The notes under the pieces: generated by a model | Seen by the model: only the letters and a program-made list of their open reading frames with translations | Told to the model about the DNA's origin: nothing | Database searches by the model: none | Shown here: positions 60,140-64,000 of the stretch, one piece after another | How positions within the stretch are numbered: position 1 is the first letter of the stretch | Layout of the letters: each line of letters opens with the position of its first letter | NCBI RefSeq assembly: GCF_003024805.1 | Contig: NZ_PUEC01000016.1 | Span: 1 to 64,000, forward strand | Origin: Duncaniella muris | GTDB lineage: Bacteria > Bacteroidota > Bacteroidia > Bacteroidales > Muribaculaceae | DNA length: 64,000 nt | Direction of reading: 5' to 3' | Made by a program: the position numbers and the translations under genes

Positions 60140-61675
60140 TTAGTCGGTATTTTTTGTCGGCAGCGTCTCAAGGATGTTGAGCATCTTGACGGTTGCCTGG
60201 ATTGCGGCCTCGGTCTGGTCGGCGTCGAGTCCGCGGGTCTTGAAGAGGTTGCCCTGAAAATTCCAGGTGATGGTGGTGTGGACCAAAGCGTCGGTCTTGC
60301 CGCCGGGGGGGATGTTGACCGTATAGTTGGCGAGGGTGGGGAAGGTGCGCCGGAGTTTCTCGTTGTAGATTCGTCTGACGGCGCGCATGAAGGCGTCGAA
60401 CTGACCGTCGCCCACGGCGCTTTCCTGAAACTCCGCACCGTCTACCACGAGTTTCACTGTGGCCGTAGGGCGCAGGCCCTGCGAGAGGCTGAGCGCGTAG
60501 TTGTCGACGCGGACTTTCGAAGGGATGGCCTGGTGTTTGAGCACGTCGGCCACTATGAATGGCAGATCGTCCTGGGTCACTATCTCTTTCTTGTCGCCGA
60601 GGCTGATGATGCGCTCGGTGACCTTCAGAATGTCAGATTCGGACAGTTCAATGCCCAGCGCCTCAAGATTTTTCTTGATATTGGCCTTGCCTGAGGTCTT
60701 GCCGAGGGCATACTCGCGTTCGCGGCCGAAGCGTTCGGGCAGAAGGTCGTTGAAGTAGAGCTGGCTCTTGTTGTCGCCGTCGGCGTGGACGCCGGCACAC
60801 TGGGTGAAGACGCTGTCGCCGATGATCGGCTTGTTCGGTGGCACCATTATTCCGGAGAAGGATTCGACGATGTGGCTGACCTTGTTGATCTTGCTCTCGT
60901 CGATGTCAGTTGTGGCTCCGAGCTGGTCATGGATCACGGCCACGGCGCTTGAGAGCGTGGCGTTGCCGGCGCGTTCGCCCAGGCCGTTGATGGTGCAGTG
61001 CACCCCTTTGGCACCGCCTTTGACGGCGGCGAAGAGATTGGCCGTGGCCAGGTCATAGTCGTTGTGGGCGTGGAAGTCGAAGTGGAGATCCGGATAGCGC
61101 ACGGTCATGGTGTGCATGTATGACAGCGTGTCGTAGGGGTTGAGAATGCCCAGTGTGTCAGGGAGCATGAAGCGTCTGACGGGCAGGTCTCTGATGGCGT
61201 CCATCAGCGCGAAAACGTAGTCAGGGGAGTGCTTCATGCCGTTTGACCAGTCTTCGAGGTAGATGTTGACGTCGAGTCCGGCCTCGCGGGCGCGGGCCAC
61301 TTCGGCGGCTATCGCCTCGAAGTGCTGTCCGGGAGTCTGCCTGAGTTGCAGGTAGCAGTGTTTTTCCGAGCCTTTGGCCAGGAGGTTGATCACCTTTCCG
61401 CCCACGCCGCAGATCCAGCTGACGGAGCGTCCGCCGTCAAGGAATCCGAGCACCTCGATGCGGTCTGTGAAGCCTGTCTCCGCGGCCCATGCGCAGACCT
61501 TGCCCACCGCCTCGCGCTCGCCGTCGGAAACTCGCGCCGAGGCTATCTCGATGCGCGGCACATGGAGCTCCTGCAGCAGCAGGCGGGTGATGGCGAGCTT
61601 CTCTGATGTGGAGAAGGATACGCCTGAGGTCTGCTCTCCGTCGCGGAGAGTGGTGTCCATTATCTCGATATACAT
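60140..61675 (-). CDS. 2-isopropylmalate synthase-like protein, probably citramalate synthase
   Basis: A 511-residue HMGL-type acyltransferase. The catalytic domain holds [34 protein letters not shown] and [12 protein letters not shown]; the C-terminal LeuA regulatory domain (about 390-511) holds [18 protein letters not shown]. It differs from the true LeuA whose 3' end lies at 63813-64000. A second synthase in a leu operon is often (R)-citramalate synthase (pyruvate plus acetyl-CoA, entering isoleucine synthesis), which LeuB and LeuCD then process. That assignment is inference; a second 2-isopropylmalate synthase is the alternative. Starts 4 bases downstream of the leuD stop. Confidence 0.82.
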   Translation of the reverse strand: MYIEIMDTTLRDGEQTSGVSFSTSEKLAITRLLLQELHVPRIEIASARVSDGEREAVGKVCAWAAETGFTDRIEVLGFLDGGRSVSWICGVGGKVINLLAKGSEKHCYLQLRQTPGQHFEAIAAEVARAREAGLDVNIYLEDWSNGMKHSPDYVFALMDAIRDLPVRRFMLPDTLGILNPYDTLSYMHTMTVRYPDLHFDFHAHNDYDLATANLFAAVKGGAKGVHCTINGLGERAGNATLSSAVAVIHDQLGATTDIDESKINKVSHIVESFSGIMVPPNKPIIGDSVFTQCAGVHADGDNKSQLYFNDLLPERFGREREYALGKTSGKANIKKNLEALGIELSESDILKVTERIISLGDKKEIVTQDDLPFIVADVLKHQAIPSKVRVDNYALSLSQGLRPTATVKLVVDGAEFQESAVGDGQFDAFMRAVRRIYNEKLRRTFPTLANYTVNIPPGGKTDALVHTTITWNFQGNLFKTRGLDADQTEAAIQATVKMLNILETLPTKNTD

Positions 61676-61679
61676 AGGC

Positions 61680-62267
61680 TCAGCGGGCGGCCTCCCAGGC
61701 CTCTATGTCGGCCTTGCGCGAAAGCAGATACTCGATGTCGTCGAGGCCCTCGGCGAGACACTGTTTCTTGTAGGGGTTGATGTCGAAGTTCTCGCTTTTG
61801 CCTGTGGCGAGATTGGTGATGGTCTGCGAGGGGAGGTCGACGCGCACCTGGGTCTGCGGATGGGCGGCTATGGAGTCGAAAAGCTCCGAGAGGAATTCCT
61901 CGCTGACCACCACGGGGAGCACGAAGTTGTTGAGCTCGTTGTTTTTGTGGATGTCGGCGAAGAAGCTTGAGACCACAACGCGGAATCCGTAGTCATGGAT
62001 GGCCCACGCGGCATGTTCGCGGCTCGATCCTGAGCCGAAGTTCTTGCCGGCCACGAGGATGCAGCCTGAGTAGGTGGGGTCGTTGAGCACGAAGTCTTTT
62101 ATCGGGTTGCCCTCCTTGTCGTAGCGCCAGTCGCGGAAGAGGTTGTCGCCGAAGCCTTCGCGCGAGGTGGCTTTGAGGAAGCGGGCGGGTATGATCTGGT
62201 CGGTGTCTATATTCTCCATCGGCAGCGGGACGCAGGTGGAGGTTATGGTGGTGAATTTTTCTTTCAT
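61680..62267 (-). CDS. leuD: 3-isopropylmalate dehydratase small subunit
   Basis: A 195-residue swivel domain. Motifs are [36 protein letters not shown] and [20 protein letters not shown]; the GSGSSREHA loop contributes to the aconitase-type active site. With LeuC it isomerises 2- to 3-isopropylmalate, and probably citramalate. 59 bases after leuC and 4 bases before the synthase-like gene. Confidence 0.96.
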   Translation of the reverse strand: MKEKFTTITSTCVPLPMENIDTDQIIPARFLKATSREGFGDNLFRDWRYDKEGNPIKDFVLNDPTYSGCILVAGKNFGSGSSREHAAWAIHDYGFRVVVSSFFADIHKNNELNNFVLPVVVSEEFLSELFDSIAAHPQTQVRVDLPSQTITNLATGKSENFDINPYKKQCLAEGLDDIEYLLSRKADIEAWEAAR

Positions 62268-62326
62268 GATGTGCGTTTGGGTGTGGGTGGGGGGAGGGGG
62301 AATGGCGGATCTGTTGGGGTGGGGAT

Positions 62327-63724
62327 TTACCGGAGAGTCCGCGGATCGGTCAGCACGCCTGTCACCGCCGAAGCGGCCGCAACGAGCGGTCCGGCGAGTA
62401 TGGTGCGCGATCCGGGGCCCTGGCGGCCTTCGAAGTTGCGGTTTGAGGTGGAGACAGCGAGTTTGCCTGCCGGCACCTTGTCTTCATTCATAGCCAGACA
62501 GGCCGAGCATCCGGGCTGGCGGATCTCGAATCCGGCTTCCTCAAGAATTTTGTCGAGCCCCTCCTCGCGGATCTGCGTGTTGACTTTCCATGATCCGGGC
62601 ACGAGCCAGGCGGTGATGCCCGGAGCTTTGCGGCGCCCTCTGACAAAGTTGGCGAAGGCGCGGAAGTCTTCGATGCGGCCGTTGGTGCAGCTGCCGAGGA
62701 ATACGTAGTCCACGGGGGTTCCGGCGAGCACCTGGCCCACTTCGAAGCCCATGTAGTCGAGCGATTTGCGGTAGGAGATCTTTCCGGCTTCGTCTTCGGG
62801 ATCGGGCGCGGGGATCGGATCGTTGATGCCGATGCCCATTCCGGGGTTGGTGCCGAAGGTGATGCGCGGCTCGATGTCGGCGGCGTCGAAGTTGATCTCG
62901 CGGTCAAAGACGGCGTCGGGGTCAGAGGGGAGGGTGCGCCAGTAGGCTAAGGCCTTTTCCCATTCCTCGCCTCCGGGGGCGAACTCGCGGCCCTTTACGT
63001 AGGCTATAGTGGTCTCGTCAGGGGCTATCATGCCTCCGCGGGCTCCCATTTCGATAGAGAGGTTGCAGACGGTCATGCGCTCTTCCATAGAGAGACGGCG
63101 TATAGTGTCACCGGCATATTCCACGAAATAGCCCGTGGCGCCGCCGGTGGTCATCCGGGCTATGATGTAGAGCGCTATGTCTTTGGCGGTCACACCGGGG
63201 CGCAGTTCTCCGTTGACGTTGATGCGCATTGTCTTCGGTTTGGGCTGGAGGATGCACTGCGATGCAAGCACCATCTCAACCTCGCTCGTGCCGATGCCGA
63301 AGGCCACGGCTCCGAATGCTCCGTGGGTCGAGGTGTGGCTGTCGCCGCAGACTATGGTGTAGCCCGGCAGGGTGAGGCCGTTTTCCGGACCGATCACGTG
63401 GATGATGCCGTTTTTCGGGTGTCCGAGTCCGTAGAGCGTCACGCCGAATTCCTGGGCGTTGCGGGTGAGGGTCTCGACCTGGTTGCGCGACACAGGGTCG
63501 GCTATCGGCAGGTCCTGGTTGAGGGTGGGGATGTTGTGGTCAGGAGAGCAGTAGGTCTTTTCCGGACGGAACACTTTCAGACCGCGCTTGCGGAGGCCTT
63601 CGAAAGCCTGCGGGCTTGTCACCTCGTGGCAGTAATGGCGGTCGATATAGAGTTGAGAGGGTCCGCCTTCGATGTCGTTGACAACGTGTGCGTCCCAGAT
63701 TTTGTCAAAAAGAGTTTTTCCCAT
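62327..63724 (-). CDS. leuC: 3-isopropylmalate dehydratase large subunit
   Basis: A 465-residue aconitase-family subunit. The three 4Fe-4S ligands are Cys346 in [13 protein letters not shown] and Cys406 and Cys409 in [12 protein letters not shown], one residue off from E. coli LeuC (347, 407, 410). Active-site regions [30 protein letters not shown] and [10 protein letters not shown] are intact. I choose the ATG at 63724 ([15 protein letters not shown]); the longer frame from 63904 only runs through leuA in another frame. Middle gene of the leu operon, 88 bases after leuA. Confidence 0.97.
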   Translation of the reverse strand: MGKTLFDKIWDAHVVNDIEGGPSQLYIDRHYCHEVTSPQAFEGLRKRGLKVFRPEKTYCSPDHNIPTLNQDLPIADPVSRNQVETLTRNAQEFGVTLYGLGHPKNGIIHVIGPENGLTLPGYTIVCGDSHTSTHGAFGAVAFGIGTSEVEMVLASQCILQPKPKTMRINVNGELRPGVTAKDIALYIIARMTTGGATGYFVEYAGDTIRRLSMEERMTVCNLSIEMGARGGMIAPDETTIAYVKGREFAPGGEEWEKALAYWRTLPSDPDAVFDREINFDAADIEPRITFGTNPGMGIGINDPIPAPDPEDEAGKISYRKSLDYMGFEVGQVLAGTPVDYVFLGSCTNGRIEDFRAFANFVRGRRKAPGITAWLVPGSWKVNTQIREEGLDKILEEAGFEIRQPGCSACLAMNEDKVPAGKLAVSTSNRNFEGRQGPGSRTILAGPLVAAASAVTGVLTDPRTLR

Positions 63725-63812
63725 AATGTGGATTCCTGGAGTGTGTGTGGCCGAAGGCTGTCTGGACAACAGCCTCCGGAATGGTGTGGTTGTGTGTGGG
63801 GGGATGATTGTG

Positions 63813-64000
63813 TTATCTGACGAATTTGTTGATGGCGTCAATGAAGGCCTCTGCGCTGGCTGCCACGATGTCGGTGTTGGCCGAGAAACCGTAGTAGGGC
63901 ACACCGTCGTGCTCCACGGTCATGTGGACCTTTCCCACATCGTTGCTGCCCTTGTTGATGGCCTGGATGAGGAATTCCTTGACGAGCATCTTGCGGCGAA
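63813..64000 (-). CDS. leuA: 2-isopropylmalate synthase, C-terminal part (continues beyond window)
   Basis: The minus strand ends in TAA at 63815-63813 and is open to the window edge. The visible 62 residues, [60 protein letters not shown], are the LeuA dimer or regulatory tail (leucine-binding domain end). Its place as first visible gene before leuC, leuD, the second synthase and leuB makes leuA the best call. The catalytic domain is outside the window. Confidence 0.85.
   Translation of the reverse strand, partial: RRKMLVKEFLIQAINKGSNDVGKVHMTVEHDGVPYYGFSANTDIVAASAEAFIDAINKFVR

Overview
The window looks like a chromosomal segment of a gut Bacteroidales bacterium, most likely a member of the Muribaculaceae (inference). 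The evidence is Bacteroidota-type promoters (TTTG or TTG, about 20 nt, then TAnnTTTG) upstream of many genes, Bacteroidota-restricted families (DUF3127, Porin_10, the lamin-tail/OadG fusion, a C-terminal sorting-like domain), and absence of Shine-Dalgarno sites before most genes. Most of the segment is moderately GC-rich housekeeping DNA. Lower-GC or accessory patches lie at 1-900, 16.0-16.95 kb, 23.5-26.05 kb, 42.9-43.35 kb and 54.8-55.85 kb.

Layout. 1-1.2 kb: 5' end of an ISAs1-like transposase and decayed DNA, then the SRP RNA. 1.3-4.4 kb: OprP-type porin, ECF sigma factor and a glycosyltransferase. 4.4-4.6 kb: a candidate small RNA with its own promoter and terminator. 4.65-9.8 kb: a leftward operon of two rhomboids, an endonuclease/exonuclease/phosphatase-fold membrane protein and an M3 peptidase. 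10-15.7 kb: an RND efflux operon (adaptor, pump, TolC). 15.8 kb: initiator tRNA. 16-16.9 kb: hicAB split by an inverted-repeat element. 17-19.1 kb: two-component system. 19.4-23.4 kb: ROK protein, pyruvate kinase and DUF3127. 23.6-26 kb: an AvaI/BsoBI-like type II restriction-modification system. 26-31.5 kb: envelope proteins. 31.8-37.8 kb: guaA, a KdsC-like phosphatase, a YhhQ transporter, a YjjG-like phosphatase, HU, an mS38/COX24-like peptide and RNase G. 38-42.8 kb: a sodium-pumping methylmalonyl-CoA decarboxylase operon (propionate branch). 43-50 kb: TcdA, NhaD, S21, a glycosidase-like lipoprotein, a YfcE phosphoesterase and an OmpA lipoprotein. 50.4-54.7 kb: DMT exporter and tricorn-type protease. 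54.9-55.8 kb: a three-gene DUF3791-DUF3990-DUF3791 module (putative ADP-ribosyltransferase toxin system). 55.9-58.3 kb: rplS, a 48-residue membrane peptide and a secreted protein. 59-64 kb: the leu operon.

The most interesting signals are: (1) a family of three short elements bounded by TAAGTAACTCT inverted repeats, one lying between hicA and hicB, one ending exactly at the start codon of the DUF3791/DUF3990 operon, and one carrying a nested inverted repeat beside a truncated ORF; (2) the DUF3790-family-type module itself (DUF3791/DUF3990); (3) a promoter-to-terminator small RNA candidate at 4.4-4.54 kb; (4) palindromic GGTGTCC repeats shared by two intergenic regions 38 kb apart; (5) a lamin-tail domain fused to the gamma subunit of the sodium pump. 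All family calls come from reading the sequence; no database search was run.
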